Shown in pieces: positions 9,045 through 22,202 of a stretch of 64,000 nucleotides of DNA (position 1 is its first letter; the number at the start of each line of letters is the position of its first letter). Location of the stretch: NCBI GenBank assembly GCA_032191485.1, contig JAVDOI010000005.1, positions 6,584,479-6,648,478 on the forward strand. Direction: 5' to 3'. A program made the translations under genes and the position numbers. This DNA is from Leptoclinus maculatus. Taxonomy: Eukaryota; Chordata; Actinopteri; Perciformes; Stichaeidae. Under the pieces are notes generated by a model that saw nothing but the letters and a program-made list of their open reading frames with translations, was not told the DNA's origin and did not search any database.

Positions 9045-9116
9045 AGGTTCCACTGAGATTTTAACTCAGATCACTGGATTCAGAGTCCAGAGTGCTAACC
9101 ATTACACCATGGAACC
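9045..9116 (-). tRNA. tRNA-Gln-CTG: tRNA-Gln(CTG), unit 7, B-box mutant C56A
   Basis: C56 is A (9062), giving T-loop TTAAAAT. This is the first of 12 units with the change. Loss of the G19-C56 pair and of the central B-box base predicts poor transcription and an unstable elbow. Anticodon 9081-9083 intact. Confidence 0.9.
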
Positions 9117-9570
9117 ACTATGTCCTACAAAAATACATAGATTTGGTAGACAGTTTGTTATTTGGCATCCGCTAGTATGTTATCTGTGCAGGGAATAGGA
9201 CATAGAAGGCATACACTGTTACCAATGACAAAGAATCTAACAAGACACAGCAACCGCTTTGGGCTAACTTAAGAACTTTAGTAAACTCAGCAGAGGATTT
9301 GGGAGGATCACAAATGATTTGGGAAATGACAAGTCAAGAAACTGTTTTGAATAACTTCCTACAAACAATGAATCCAGCAATATATAGGCCAACTGTATAC
9401 AGACTCATGGTAGGATTACACTGGTTGATAATGTAGAGGCTTACCAATGCTGCTGTTGCAGTATTAGTGCAGTATTTTGTCAAATGCCTGATCCTTAACA
9501 TACAAAGCATCGCTGACCTTTCTTTCACAATATCGTGTTACAGGCAACTGAACCAGCAAAAAACACTTAC

Positions 9571-9653
9571 AGTCAGAAGTGGGATTCGAACCCACGCCTC
9601 CAGTGGAGACTGCGACCTGAACGCAGCGCCTTGGACCGCTCGGCCATCCTGAC
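9571..9653 (-). tRNA. tRNA-Leu-CAG: tRNA-Leu(CAG), unit 7
   Basis: Same as unit 1 by eye; anticodon 9617-9619. Confidence 0.95.
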
Positions 9654-10498
9654 TGAAAAAACCCTGAATTCAATGGAAATTATCATAAATATCATAATAT
9701 AGAACATTAAAAAACGTAATGAGATCGTAAATTATTTGTATACTATGCCATGATGTATCATGTCTCAATTTTTGCCGCAATGCAGCGTCTTCCTATGAGG
9801 CGCTGCGTACACCATTCATGCAAGTGCACATTAGTCCTCTTAGATTACTTTGTAATATTAAGTCCATATTTCTACTGTTTACCTCGCAACCATAGGATTT
9901 GGATTTGACAAAACATAAAACAGTTGCTGCAATGATACGTTTCCAGAGTTGAAAAATCAGGTGTGTGAGTACTCTAAAATAGTTTTCTTTCTTTTGCCAT
10001 CTAATGAGCCTTTAAGTGCATTAATCTGTTCCACCAACACAACGTCTTGAATCAGTATTCAATGGCGTTGACCCCACCAACACAGCTCCTTGTGTTTTTT
10101 TAACACAAAAATGGTTGGACTCAGCCACCATCCGACGTCGGAAAGCTGTGGGTGGATGGGGTTTCCAAAGCTGGTCGACCGTCCAACAAGCACCTCTGAT
10201 GGAGTATGCGGGTCCCTTGATGACCAACACTGTTGACTCTAACGGCAGGAATCTGAGTTGAAATCTCAGTCAAACTTCTTTTTTTATGGTGATTATAAGA
10301 CAGAATTCAAAGTGTGCATCCATCATTTCTGTCGAAACCATTTCACTCTCTGTAAATAGTTCTTCATTCTTAGTTCACTCCTCTCTGGTCTCACTTGTAC
10401 CTGAAGCAAGATGGCCACACCAGTCCATTGACTGTCATCCTACTTTTAGGGAGCTGTGGAAATGTTGCATTGTTTGACCTTTAGTCTAGCTTAAAATC

Positions 10499-10570
10499 AG
10501 GTTCCACTGAGATTTTAACTCAGATCACTGGATTCAGAGTCCAGAGTGCTAACCATTACACCATGGAACC
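10499..10570 (-). tRNA. tRNA-Gln-CTG: tRNA-Gln(CTG), unit 8, C56A
   Basis: C56A at 10516; otherwise as unit 1. Anticodon 10535-10537. Confidence 0.9.
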
Positions 10571-11024
10571 ACTATGTCCTACAAAAATACATAGATTTGG
10601 TAGACAGTTTGTTATTTGGCATCCGCTAGTATGTTATCTGTGCAGGGAATAGGACATAGAAGGCATACACTGTTACCAATGACAAAGAATCTAACAAGAC
10701 ACAGCAACCGCTTTGGGCTAACTTAAGAACTTTAGTAAACTCAGCAGAGGATTTGGGAGGATCCCAAATGATTTGGGAAATGACAAGTCAAGAAACTGTT
10801 TTGAATAACTTCCTACAAACAATGAATCCAGCAATATATAGGCCAACTGTATACAGACTCATGGTAGGATTACACTGGTTGATAATGTAGAGGCTTACCA
10901 ATGCTGCTGTTGCAGTATTAGTGCAGTATTTTGTCAAATGCCTGATCCTTAACATACAAAGCATCGCTGACCTTTCTTTCACAATATCGTGTTACAGGCA
11001 ACTGACCCAGCAAAAAACACTTAC

Positions 11025-11107
11025 AGTCAGAAGTGGGATTCGAACCCACGCCTCCAGTGGAGACTGCGACCTGGACGCAGCGCCTTGGACCGCTCGGCCA
11101 TCCTGAC
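11025..11107 (-). tRNA. tRNA-Leu-CAG: tRNA-Leu(CAG), unit 8, U33C
   Basis: Anticodon loop is TCCAGGT: the near-universal U33 is C (11074). U33 makes the U-turn that presents the anticodon, so decoding should be weak even if the tRNA is made. Anticodon 11071-11073. Both tRNAs of this unit are therefore altered. Confidence 0.92.
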
Positions 11108-11952
11108 TGAAAAAACCCTGAATTCAATGGAAATTATCATAAATATCATAATATAGAACATTAAAAAACGTAATGAGATCGTAAATTATTTGTATACTAT
11201 GCCATGATGTATCATGTCTCAATTTTTGCCGCAATGCAGCGTCTTCCTATGAAGCGCTGCGTACACCATTCATGCAAGTGCACATTAGTCCTCTTAGATT
11301 ACTTTGTAATATTAAGTCCATATTTCTACTGTTTACCTCGCAACCATAGGATTTGGATTTGACAAAACATAAAACAGTAGCTGCAATGATACGTTTCCAG
11401 AGTTGAAAAATCAGGTGTGTGACTACTCTTAAATAGTTTTCTTTCTTTTGCCATCTAATGAGCCTTTAAGTGCATTAATCTGTTCCACCATCACGACTTC
11501 TTGAATTAGTATTCAATGGCTTTGACCCCACCAACACAGCTCCTTGTGTTTTTTTAACACAAAAATGGTTGGACTCAGCCACCATCCGACGTCGGAAAGC
11601 TGTGGGTGGATGGGGTTTCCAAAGCTGGTCGACCGTCCAACAAGCACCTCTGATGGAGTATGCGGGTCCCTTGATGACCAACACTGTTGACTCTAACGGC
11701 AGGAATCTGAGTTGAAATCTCAGTCAAACTTCTTTTTTTATGGTGATTATAAGACAGAATTCAAAGTGTGCATCCATCATTTCTGTCGAAACCATTTCAC
11801 TCTCTGTAAATAGTTCTTCATTCTTAGTTCACTCCTCTCTGGTCTCACTTGTACCTGAAGCAAGATGGCCACACCAGTCCATTGACTGTCATCCTACTTT
11901 TAGGGAGCTGTGGAAAGGTTGCATTGTTTGACCTTTAGTCTAGCTTAAAATC

Positions 11953-12024
11953 AGGTTCCACTGAGATTTGAACTCTGATCACTGGATTCAGAGTCCAGAG
12001 TGCTAACCATTACACCATGGAACC
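11953..12024 (-). tRNA. tRNA-Gln-CTG: tRNA-Gln(CTG), unit 9, T-stem mismatch
   Basis: U50 to A (11976) gives an A-A mismatch with A64 in the T-stem. Shared with units 17 and 21. Anticodon 11989-11991. Confidence 0.92.
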
Positions 12025-12478
12025 ACTATGTCCTACAAAAATACATAGATTTGGTAGACAGTTTGTTATTTGGCATCCGCTAGTATGTTATCTGTGCAGG
12101 GAATAGGACATAGAAGGCATACACTGGTACCAATGACAAAGAATCTAACAAGACACAGCAACCGCTTTGGGCTAACTTAAGAACTTTAGTAAACTCAGCA
12201 GAGGATTTGGGAGGATCACAAATTATTTGGGAAATGACAAGTCAAGAAATTGTTTTGAATAACTTCCTACAAACAATGAATCCAGCAATATATAGGCCAA
12301 CTGTATACAGACTCATGGTAGGATTACACTGGTTGATAATGTAGAGGCTTACCAATGCTGCTGTTGCAGTATTAGTGCAGTATTTTGTCAAATGCCTGAT
12401 CCTTAACATACAAAGCATTGCTGATCTTTCTTTCACAATATCGTGTTACAGGCAACTGAACCAGCAAAAAACACTTAC

Positions 12479-12561
12479 AGTCAGAAGTGGGATTCGAACC
12501 CACGCCTCCAGTGGAGACTGCGACCTGAACGCAGCGCCTTGGACCGCTCGGCCATCCTGAC
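12479..12561 (-). tRNA. tRNA-Leu-CAG: tRNA-Leu(CAG), unit 9
   Basis: Same as unit 1 by eye; anticodon 12525-12527. Its 5' flank has one base change in the A-rich run. Confidence 0.95.
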
Positions 12562-13406
12562 TGAAAAAAACCTGAATTCAATGGAAATTATCATGAATAT
12601 CATAATATAGAACATTAAAAAACGTAATGAGATCGTAAATTATTTGTATACTATGCCATGATGTATCATGTCTCAATTTTTGCCGCAATGCAGCGTCTTC
12701 CTATGAGGCGCTGCGTACACCATTCATGCAAGTGCACATTAGTCCTCTTAGATTACTTTGTAATATTAAGTCCATATTTCTACTGTTTACCTCGCAACCA
12801 TAGGATTTGGATTTGACAAAACATAAAACAGTTGCTGCAATGATACGTTTCCAGAGTTGAAAAATCAGGTGTGTGAGTACTCTAAAATAGTTTTCTTTCT
12901 TTTGCCATCTAATGAGCCTTTAAGTGCATTAATCTGTTCCACCAACACAACGTCTTGAATCAGTATTCAATGGCGTTGACCCCACCAACACAGCTCCTTG
13001 TGTTTTTTTAACACAAAAATGGTTGGACTCAGCCACCATCCGACGTCGGAAAGCTGTGGGTGGATGGGGTTTCCAAAGCTGGTCGACCGTCCAACAAGCA
13101 CCTCTGATGGAGTATGCGGGTCCCTTGATGACCAACACTGTTGACTCTAACGGCAGGAATCTGAGTTGAAATCTCAGTCAAACTTCTTTTTTTATGGTGA
13201 TTATAAGACAGAATTCAAAGTGTGCATCCATCATTTCTGTCGAAACCATTTCACTCTCTGTAAATAGTTCTTCATTCTTAGTTCACTCCTCTCTGGTCTC
13301 ACTTGTACCTGAAGCAAGATGGCCACACCAGTCCATTGACTGTCATCCTACTTTTAGGGAGCTGTGGAAAGGTTGCATTGTTTGACCTTTAGTCTAGCTT
13401 AAAATC

Positions 13407-13478
13407 AGGTTCCACTGAGATTTGAACTCAGATCACTGGATTCAGAGTCCAGAGTGCTAACCATTACACCATGGAACC
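13407..13478 (-). tRNA. tRNA-Gln-CTG: tRNA-Gln(CTG), unit 10
   Basis: Same as unit 1 by eye; anticodon 13443-13445. Confidence 0.96.
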
Positions 13479-13932
13479 ACTATGTCCTACAAAAATACAT
13501 AGATTTGGTAGATAGTTTGTTATTTGGCATCCGCTAGTATGTTATCTGTGCAGGGAATAGGACATAGAAGGCATACACTGGTACCAATGACAAAGAATCT
13601 AACAAGACACAGCAACCGCTTTGGGCTAACTTAAGAACTTTAGTAAACTCAGCAGAGGATTTGGGAGGATCACAAATTATTTGGGAAATGACAAGTCAAG
13701 AAATTGTTTTGAATAACTTCCTACAAACAATGAATCCAGCAATATATAGGCCAACTGTATACAGACTCATGGTAGGATTACACTGGTTGATAATGTAGAG
13801 GCTTACCAATGCTGCTGTTGCAGTATTAGTGCAGTATTTTGTCAAATGCCTGATCCTTAACATACAAAGCATTGCTGATCTTTCTTTCACAATATCGTGT
13901 TACAGGCAACTGAACCAGCAAAAAACACTTAC

Positions 13933-14015
13933 AGTCAGAAGTGGGATTCGAACCCACGCCTCCAGTGGAGACTGCGACCTGAACGCAGCGCCTTGGACCG
14001 CTCGGCCATCCTGAC
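13933..14015 (-). tRNA. tRNA-Leu-CAG: tRNA-Leu(CAG), unit 10
   Basis: Same as unit 1 by eye; anticodon 13979-13981. Confidence 0.95.
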
Positions 14016-14860
14016 TGAAAAAACCCTGAATTCAATGGAAATTATCATGAATATCATAATATAGAACATTAAAAAACGTAATGAGATCGTAAATTATTTG
14101 TATACTATGCCATGATGTATCATGTCTCAATTTTTGCCGCAATGCAGCGTCTTCCTATGAGGCGCTGCGTACACCATTCATGCAAGTGCACATTAGTCCT
14201 CTTAGATTACTTTGTAATATTAAGTCCATATTTCTACTGTTTACCTCGCAACCATAGGATTTGGATTTGACAAAACATAAAACAGTTGCTGCAATGATAC
14301 GTTTCCAGAGTTGAAAAATCAGGTGTGTGAGTACTCTTAAATAGTTTTCTTTCTTTTGCCATCTAATGAGCCTTTAAGTGCATTAATCTGTTCCACCATC
14401 ACGACTTCTTGAATTAGTATTCAATGGCGTTGACCCCACCAACACAGCTCCTTGTGTTTTTTTAACACAAAAATGGTTGGACTCAGCCACCATCCGACGT
14501 CGGAAAGCTGTGGGTGGATGGGGTTTCCAAAGCTGGTCGACCGTCCAACAAGCACCTCTGATGGAGTATGCGGGTCCCTTGATGACCAACACTGTTGACT
14601 CTAACGGCAGGAATCTGAGTTGAAATCTCAGTCAAACTTCTTTTTTTATGGTGATTATAAGACAGAATTCAAAGTGTGCATCCATCATTTCTGTCGAAAC
14701 CATTTCACTCTCTGTAAATAGTTCTTCATTCTTAGTTCACTCCTCTCTGGTCTCACTTGTACCTGAAGCAAGATGGCCACACCAGTCCATTGACTGTCAT
14801 CCTACTTTTAGGGAGCTGTGGAAAGGTTGCATTGTTTGACCTTTAGTCTAGCTTAAAATC

Positions 14861-14932
14861 AGGTTCCACTGAGATTTGAACTCAGATCACTGGATTCAGA
14901 GTCCAGAGTGCTAACCATTACACCATGGAACC
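14861..14932 (-). tRNA. tRNA-Gln-CTG: tRNA-Gln(CTG), unit 11
   Basis: Same as unit 1 by eye; anticodon 14897-14899. Confidence 0.96.
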
Positions 14933-15386
14933 ACTATGTCCTACAAAAATACATAGATTTGGTAGACAGTTTGTTATTTGGCATCCGCTAGTATGTTATC
15001 TGTGCAGGGAATAGGACATAGAAGGCATACACTGGTACCAATGACAAAGAATCTAACAAGACACAGCAACCGCTTTGGGCTAACTTAAGAACTTTAGTAA
15101 ACTCAGCAGAGGATTTGGGAGGATCACAAATTATTTGGGAAATGACAAGTCAAGAAATTGTTTTGAATAACTTCCTACAAACAATGAATCCAGCAATATA
15201 TAGGCCAACTGTATACAGACTCATGGTAGGATTACACTGGTTGATAATGTAGAGGCTTACCAATGCTGCTGTTGCAGTATTAGTGCAGTATTTTGTCAAA
15301 TGCCTGATCCTTAACATACAAAGCATTGCTGATCTTTCTTTCACAATATCGTGTTACAGGCAACTGAACCAGCAAAAAATACTTAC

Positions 15387-15469
15387 AGTCAGAAGTGGGA
15401 TTCGAACCCACGCCTCCAGTGGAGACTGCGACCTGAACGCAGCGCCTTGGACCGCTCGGCCATCCTGAC
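15387..15469 (-). tRNA. tRNA-Leu-CAG: tRNA-Leu(CAG), unit 11
   Basis: Body as unit 1, trailer variant as unit 3; anticodon 15433-15435. Confidence 0.95.
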
Positions 15470-16314
15470 TGAAAAAACCCTGAATTCAATGGAAATTATC
15501 ATAAATATCATAATATAGAACATTAAAAAACGTAATGAGATCGTAAATTATTTGTATACTATGCCATGATGTATCATGTCTAAATTTTTGCCGCAATGCA
15601 GCGTCTTCCTATGAGGCGCTGCGTACACCATTCATGCAAGTGCACATTAGTCCTCTTAGATTACTTTGTAATATTAAGTCCATATTTCTACTGTTTACCT
15701 CGCAACCATAGGATTTGGATTTGACAAAACATAAAACAGTTGCTGCAATGATACGTTTCCAGAGTTGAAAAATCAGGTGTGTGAGTACTCTAAAATAGTT
15801 TTCTTTCTTTTGCCATCTAATGAGCCTTTAAGTGCATTAATCTGTTCCACCAACACAACGTCTTGAATCAGTATTCAATGGCGTTGACCCCACCAACGCA
15901 GCTCCTTGTGTTTTTTTAACACAAAAATGGTTGGACTCAGCCACCATCCGACGTCGGAAAGCTGTGGGTGGATGGGGTTTCCAAAGCTGGTCGACCGTCC
16001 AACAAGCACCTCTGATGGAGTATGCGGGTCCCTTGATGACCAACACTGTTGACTCTAACGGCAGGAATCTGAGTTGAAATCTCAGTCAAACTTCTTTTTT
16101 TATGGTGATTATAAGACAGAATTCAAAGTGTGCATCCATCATTTCTGTCGAAACCATTTCACTCTCTGTAAATAGTTCTTCATTCTTAGTTCACTCCTCT
16201 CTGGTCTCACTTGTACCTGAAGCAAGATGGCCACACCAGTCCATTGACTGTCATCCTACTTTTAGGGAGCTGTGGAAAGGTTGCATTGTTTGACCTTTAG
16301 TCTAGCTTAAAATC

Positions 16315-16386
16315 AGGTTCCACTGAGATTTGAACTCAGATCACTGGATTCAGAGTCCAGAGTGCTAACCATTACACCATGGAACC
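16315..16386 (-). tRNA. tRNA-Gln-CTG: tRNA-Gln(CTG), unit 12
   Basis: Same as unit 1 by eye; anticodon 16351-16353. Confidence 0.96.
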
Positions 16387-16840
16387 ACTATGTCCTACAA
16401 AAATACATAGATTTGGTAGATAGTTTGTTATTTGGCATCCGCTAGTATGTTATCTGTGCAGGGAATAGGACATAGAAGGCATACACTGGTACCAATGACA
16501 AAGAATCTAACAAGACACAGCAACCGCTTTGGGCTAACTTAAGAACTTTAGTAAACTCAGCAGAGGATTTGGGAGGATCACAAATTATTTGGGAAATGAC
16601 AAGTCAAGAAATTGTTTTGAATAACTTCCTACAAACAATGAATCCAGCAATATATAGGCCAACTGTATACAGACTCATGGTAGGATTACACTGGTTGATA
16701 ATGTAGAGGCTTACCAATGCTGCTGTTGCAGTATTAGTGCAGTATTTTGTCAAATGCCTGATCCTTAACATACAAAGCATTGCTGATCTTTCTTTCACAA
16801 TATCGTGTTACAGGCAACTGAACCAGCAAAAAACACTTAC

Positions 16841-16923
16841 AGTCAGAAGTGGGATTCGAACCCACGCCTCCAGTGGAGACTGCGACCTGAACGCAGCGCC
16901 TTGGACCGCTCGGCCATCCTGAC
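16841..16923 (-). tRNA. tRNA-Leu-CAG: tRNA-Leu(CAG), unit 12
   Basis: Same as unit 1 by eye; anticodon 16887-16889. Confidence 0.95.
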
Positions 16924-17768
16924 TGAAAAAACCCTGAATTCAATGGAAATTATCATGAATATCATAATATAGAACATTAAAAAACGTAATGAGATCGTAA
17001 ATTATTTGTATACTATGCCATGATGTATCATGTCTCAATTTTTGCCGCAATGCAGCGTCTTCCTATGAGGCGCTGCGTACACCATTCATGCAAGTGCACA
17101 TTAGTCCTCTTAGATTACTTTGTAATATTAAGTCCATATTTCTACTGTTTACCTCGCAACCATAGGATTTGGATTTGACAAAACATAAAACAGTTGCTGC
17201 AATGATACGTTTCCAGAGTTGAAAAATCAGGTGTGTGAGTACTCTTAAATAGTTTTCTTTCTTTTGCCATCTAATGAGCCTTTAAGTGCATTAATCTGTT
17301 CCACCATCACGACTTCTTGAATTAGTATTCAATGGCGTTGACCCCACCAACACAGCTCCTTGTGTTTTTTTAACACAAAAATGGTTGGACTCAGCCACCA
17401 TCCGACGTCGGAAAGCTGTGGGTGGATGGGGTTTCCAAAGCTGGTCGACCGTCCAACAAGCACCTCTGATGGAGTATGCGGGTCCCTTGATGACCAACAC
17501 TGTTGACTCTAACGGCAGGAATCTGAGTTGAAATCTCAGTCAAACTTCTTTTTTTATGGTGATTATAAGACAGAATTCAAAGTGTGCATCCATCATTTCT
17601 GTCGAAACCATTTCACTCTCTGTAAATAGTTCTTCATTCTTAGTTCACTCCTCTCTGGTCTCACTTGTACCTGAAGCAAGATGGCCACACCAGTCCATTG
17701 ACTGTCATCCTACTTTTAGGGAGCTGTGGAAAGGTTGCATTGTTTGACCTTTAGTCTAGCTTAAAATC

Positions 17769-17840
17769 AGGTTCCACTGAGATTTGAACTCAGATCACTG
17801 GATTCAGAGTCCAGAGTGCTAACCATTACACCATGGAACC
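17769..17840 (-). tRNA. tRNA-Gln-CTG: tRNA-Gln(CTG), unit 13
   Basis: Same as unit 1 by eye; anticodon 17805-17807. Confidence 0.96.
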
Positions 17841-18294
17841 ACTATGTCCTACAAAAATACATAGATTTGGTAGACAGTTTGTTATTTGGCATCCGCTAGT
17901 ATGTTATCTGTGCAGGGAATAGGACATAGAAGGCATACACTGGTACCAATGACAAAGAATCTAACAAGACACAGCAACCGCTTTGGGCTAACTTAAGAAC
18001 TTTAGTAAACTCAGCAGAGGATTTGGGAGGATCACAAATTATTTGGGAAATGACAAGTCAAGAAATTGTTTTGAATAACTTCCTACAAACAATGAATCCA
18101 GCAATATATAGGCCAACTGTATACAGACTCATGGTAGGATTACACTGGTTGATAATGTAGAGGCTTACCAATGCTGCTGTTGCAGTATTAGTGCAGTATT
18201 TTGTCAAATGCCTGATCCTTAACATACAAAGCATTGCTGATCTTTCTTTCACAATATCGTGTTACAGGCAACTGAACCAGCAAAAAATACTTAC

Positions 18295-18377
18295 AGTCAG
18301 AAGTGGGATTCGAACCCACGCCTCCAGTGGAGACTGCGACCTGAACGCAGCGCCTTGGACCGCTCGGCCATCCTGAC
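18295..18377 (-). tRNA. tRNA-Leu-CAG: tRNA-Leu(CAG), unit 13
   Basis: Body as unit 1, trailer variant as unit 3; anticodon 18341-18343. Confidence 0.95.
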
Positions 18378-19222
18378 TGAAAAAACCCTGAATTCAATGG
18401 AAATTATCATAAATATCATAATATAGAACATTAAAAAACGTAATGAGATCGTAAATTATTTGTATACTATGCCATGATGTATCATGTCTAAATTTTTGCC
18501 GCAATGCAGCGTCTTCCTATGAGGCGCTGCGTACACCATTCATGCAAGTGCACATTAGTCCTCTTAGATTACTTTGTAATATTAAGTCCATATTTCTACT
18601 GTTTACCTCGCAACCATAGGATTTGGATTTGACAAAACATAAAACAGTTGCTGCAATGATACGTTTCCAGAGTTGAAAAATCAGGTGTGTGAGTACTCTA
18701 AAATAGTTTTCTTTCTTTTGCCATCTAATGAGCCTTTAAGTGCATTAATCTGTTCCACCAACACAACGTCTTGAATCAGTATTCAATGGCGTTGACCCCA
18801 CCAACGCAGCTCCTTGTGTTTTTTTAACACAAAAATGGTTGGACTCAGCCACCATCCGACGTCGGAAAGCTGTGGGTGGATGGGGTTTCCAAAGCTGGTC
18901 GACCGTCCAACAAGCACCTCTGATGGAGTATGCGGGTCCCTTGATGACCAACACTGTTGACTCTAACGGCAGGAATCTGAGTTGAAATCTCAGTCAAACT
19001 TCTTTTTTTATGGTGATTATAAGACAGAATTCAAAGTGTGCATCCATCATTTCTGTCGAAACCATTTCACTCTCTGTAAATAGTTCTTCATTCTTAGTTC
19101 ACTCCTCTCTGGTCTCACTTGTACCTGAAGCAAGATGGCCACACCAGTCCATTGACTGTCATCCTACTTTTAGGGAGCTGTGGAAAGGTTGCATTGTTTG
19201 ACCTTTAGTCTAGCTTAAAATC

Positions 19223-19294
19223 AGGTTCCACTGAGATTTGAACTCAGATCACTGGATTCAGAGTCCAGAGTGCTAACCATTACACCATGGAACC
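19223..19294 (-). tRNA. tRNA-Gln-CTG: tRNA-Gln(CTG), unit 14
   Basis: Same as unit 1 by eye; anticodon 19259-19261. Confidence 0.96.
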
Positions 19295-19748
19295 ACTATG
19301 TCCTACAAAAATACATAGATTTGGTAGACAGTTTGTTATTTGGCATCCGCTAGTATGTTATCTGTGCAGGGAATAGGACATAGAAGGCATACACTGGTAC
19401 CAATGACAAAGAATCTAACAAGACAGAGCAACCGCTTTGGGTTAACTTAAGAACTTTAGTTAACTCAGCAGAGGATTTGGGAGGATCACAAATGATTTGG
19501 GAAATGACAAGTCAAGAAATTGTTTTGAATAACTTCCTACAAACAATGAATCCAGCAATATATAGGCCAACTGTATACAGACTCATGGTAGGATTACACT
19601 GGTTGATAATGTAGAGGCTTACCAATGCTGCTGTTGCAGTATTAGTGCAGTATTTTGTCAAATGCCTGATCCTTAACATACAAAGCATTGCTGATCTTTC
19701 TTTCACAATATCGTGTTACAGGCAACTGAACCAGCAAAAAACACTTAC

Positions 19749-19831
19749 AGTCAGAAGTGGGATTCGAACCCACGCCTCCAGTGGAGACTGCGACCTGAAC
19801 GCAGCGCCTTGGACCGCTCGGCCATCCTGAC
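19749..19831 (-). tRNA. tRNA-Leu-CAG: tRNA-Leu(CAG), unit 14
   Basis: Same as unit 1 by eye; anticodon 19795-19797. Confidence 0.95.
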
Positions 19832-20676
19832 TGAAAAAACCCTGAATTCAATGGAAATTATCATGAATATCATAATATAGAACATTAAAAAACGTAATGA
19901 GATCGTAAATTATTTGTATACTATGCCATGATGTATCATGTCTCAATTTTTGCCGCAATGCAGCGTCTTCCTATGAGGCGCTGCGTACACCATTCATGCA
20001 AGTGCACATTAGTCCTCTTAGATTACTTTGTAATATTAAGTCCATATTTCTACTGTTTACCTCGCAACCATAGGATTTGGATTTGACAAAACATAAAACA
20101 GTTGCTGCAATGATACGTTTCCAGAGTTGAAAAATCAGGTGTGTGAGTACTCTTAAATAGTTTTCTTTCTTTTGCCATCTAATGAGCCTTTAAGTGCATT
20201 AATCTGTTCCACCATCACGACTTCTTGAATTAGTATTCAATGGCGTTGACCCCACCAACACAGCTCCTTGTGTTTTTTTAACACAAAAATGGTTGGACTC
20301 AGCCACCATCCGACGTCGGAAAGCTGTGGGTGGATGGGGTTTCCAAAGCTGGTCGACCGTCCAACAAGCACCTCTGATGGAGTATGCGGGTCCCTTGATG
20401 ACCAACACTGTTGACTCTAACGGCAGGAATCTGAGTTGAAATCTCAGTCAAACTTCTTTTTTTATGGTGATTATAAGACAGAATTCAAAGTGTGCATCCA
20501 TCATTTCTGTCGAAACCATTTCACTCTCTGTAAATAGTTCTTCATTCTTAGTTCACTCCTCTCTGGTCTCACTTGTACCTGAAGCAAGATGGCCACACCA
20601 GTCCATTGACTGTCATCCTACTTTTAGGGAGCTGTGGAAAGGTTGCATTGTTTGACCTTTAGTCTAGCTTAAAATC

Positions 20677-20748
20677 AGGTTCCACTGAGATTTGAACTCA
20701 GATCACTGGATTCAGAGTCCAGAGTGCTAACCATTACACCATGGAACC
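20677..20748 (-). tRNA. tRNA-Gln-CTG: tRNA-Gln(CTG), unit 15
   Basis: Same as unit 1 by eye; anticodon 20713-20715. Confidence 0.96.
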
Positions 20749-21202
20749 ACTATGTCCTACAAAAATACATAGATTTGGTAGACAGTTTGTTATTTGGCAT
20801 CCGCTAGTATGTTATCTGTGCAGGGAATAGGACATAGAAGGCATACACTGGTACCAATGACAAAGAATCTAACAAGACACAGCAACCGCTTTGGGCTAAC
20901 TTAAGAACTTTAGTAAACTCAGCAGAGGATTTGGGAGGATCACAAATTATTTGGGAAATGACAAGTCAAGAAATTGTTTTGAATAACTTCCTACAAACAA
21001 TGAATCCAGCAATATATAGGCCAACTGTATACAGACTCATGGTAGGATTACACTGGTTGATAATGTAGAGGCTTACCAATGCTGCTGTTGCAGTATTAGT
21101 GCAGTATTTTGTCAAATGCCTGATCCTTAACATACAAAGCATTGCTGATCTTTCTTTCACAATATCGTGTTACAGGCAACTGAACCAGCAAAAAATACTT
21201 AC

Positions 21203-21285
21203 AGTCAGAAGTGGGATTCGAACCCACGCCTCCAGTGGAGACTGCGACCTGAACGCAGCGCCTTGGACCGCTCGGCCATCCTGAC
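21203..21285 (-). tRNA. tRNA-Leu-CAG: tRNA-Leu(CAG), unit 15
   Basis: Body as unit 1, trailer variant as unit 3; anticodon 21249-21251. Confidence 0.95.
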
Positions 21286-22130
21286 TGAAAAAACCCTGAA
21301 TTCAATGGAAATTATCATAAATATCATAATATAGAACATTAAAAAACGTAATGAGATCGTAAATTATTTGTATACTATGCCATGATGTATCATGTCTAAA
21401 TTTTTGCCGCAATGCAGCGTCTTCCTATGAGGCGCTGCGTACACCATTCATGCAAGTGCACATTAGTCCTCTTAGATTACTTTGTAATATTAAGTCCATA
21501 TTTCTACTGTTTACCTCGCAACCATAGGATTTGGATTTGACAAAACATAAAACAGTTGCTGCAATGATACGTTTCCAGAGTTGAAAAATCAGGTGTGTGA
21601 GTACTCTAAAATAGTTTTCTTTCTTTTGCCATCTAATGAGCCTTTAAGTGCATTAATCTGTTCCACCAACACAACGTCTTGAATCAGTATTCAATGGCGT
21701 TGACCCCACCAACGCAGCTCCTTGTGTTTTTTTAACACAAAAATGGTTGGACTCAGCCACCATCCGACGTCGGAAAGCTGTGGGTGGATGGGGTTTCCAA
21801 AGCTGGTCGACCGTCCAACAAGCACCTCTGATGGAGTATGCGGGTCCCTTGATGACCAACACTGTTGACTCTAACGGCAGGAATCTGAGTTGAAATCTCA
21901 GTCAAACTTCTTTTTTTATGGTGATTATAAGACAGAATTCAAAGTGTGCATCCATCATTTCTGTCGAAACCATTTCACTCTCTGTAAATAGTTCTTCATT
22001 CTTAGTTCACTCCTCTCTGGTCTCACTTGTACCTGAAGCAAGATGGCCACACCAGTCCATTGACTGTCATCCTACTTTTAGGGAGCTGTGGAAAGGTTGC
22101 ATTGTTTGACCTTTAGTCTAGCTTAAAATC

Positions 22131-22202
22131 AGGTTCCACTGAGATTTGAACTCAGATCACTGGATTCAGAGTCCAGAGTGCTAACCATTACACCATGGAA
22201 CC
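22131..22202 (-). tRNA. tRNA-Gln-CTG: tRNA-Gln(CTG), unit 16
   Basis: Same as unit 1 by eye; anticodon 22167-22169. Confidence 0.96.

Larger units (their letters stand above)
13087..21810. repeat. Dimeric higher-order repeat, three 2908-bp iterations (units 10-15)
   Basis: Units 10, 12 and 14 share a G in 'atcatgaat' after tRNA-Leu, 'actcttaaat', and the cluster 'accatcacgacttc'. Units 11, 13 and 15 share 'aaaaaatac' before tRNA-Leu, 'gtctaaattt' and 'caacgcagct'. The strict alternation shows that a two-unit block, not a single unit, was the last thing copied here. Unit 14 has a different first half (gagcaacc and gggttaac), so later exchange broke the pattern in part. Confidence 0.85.
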
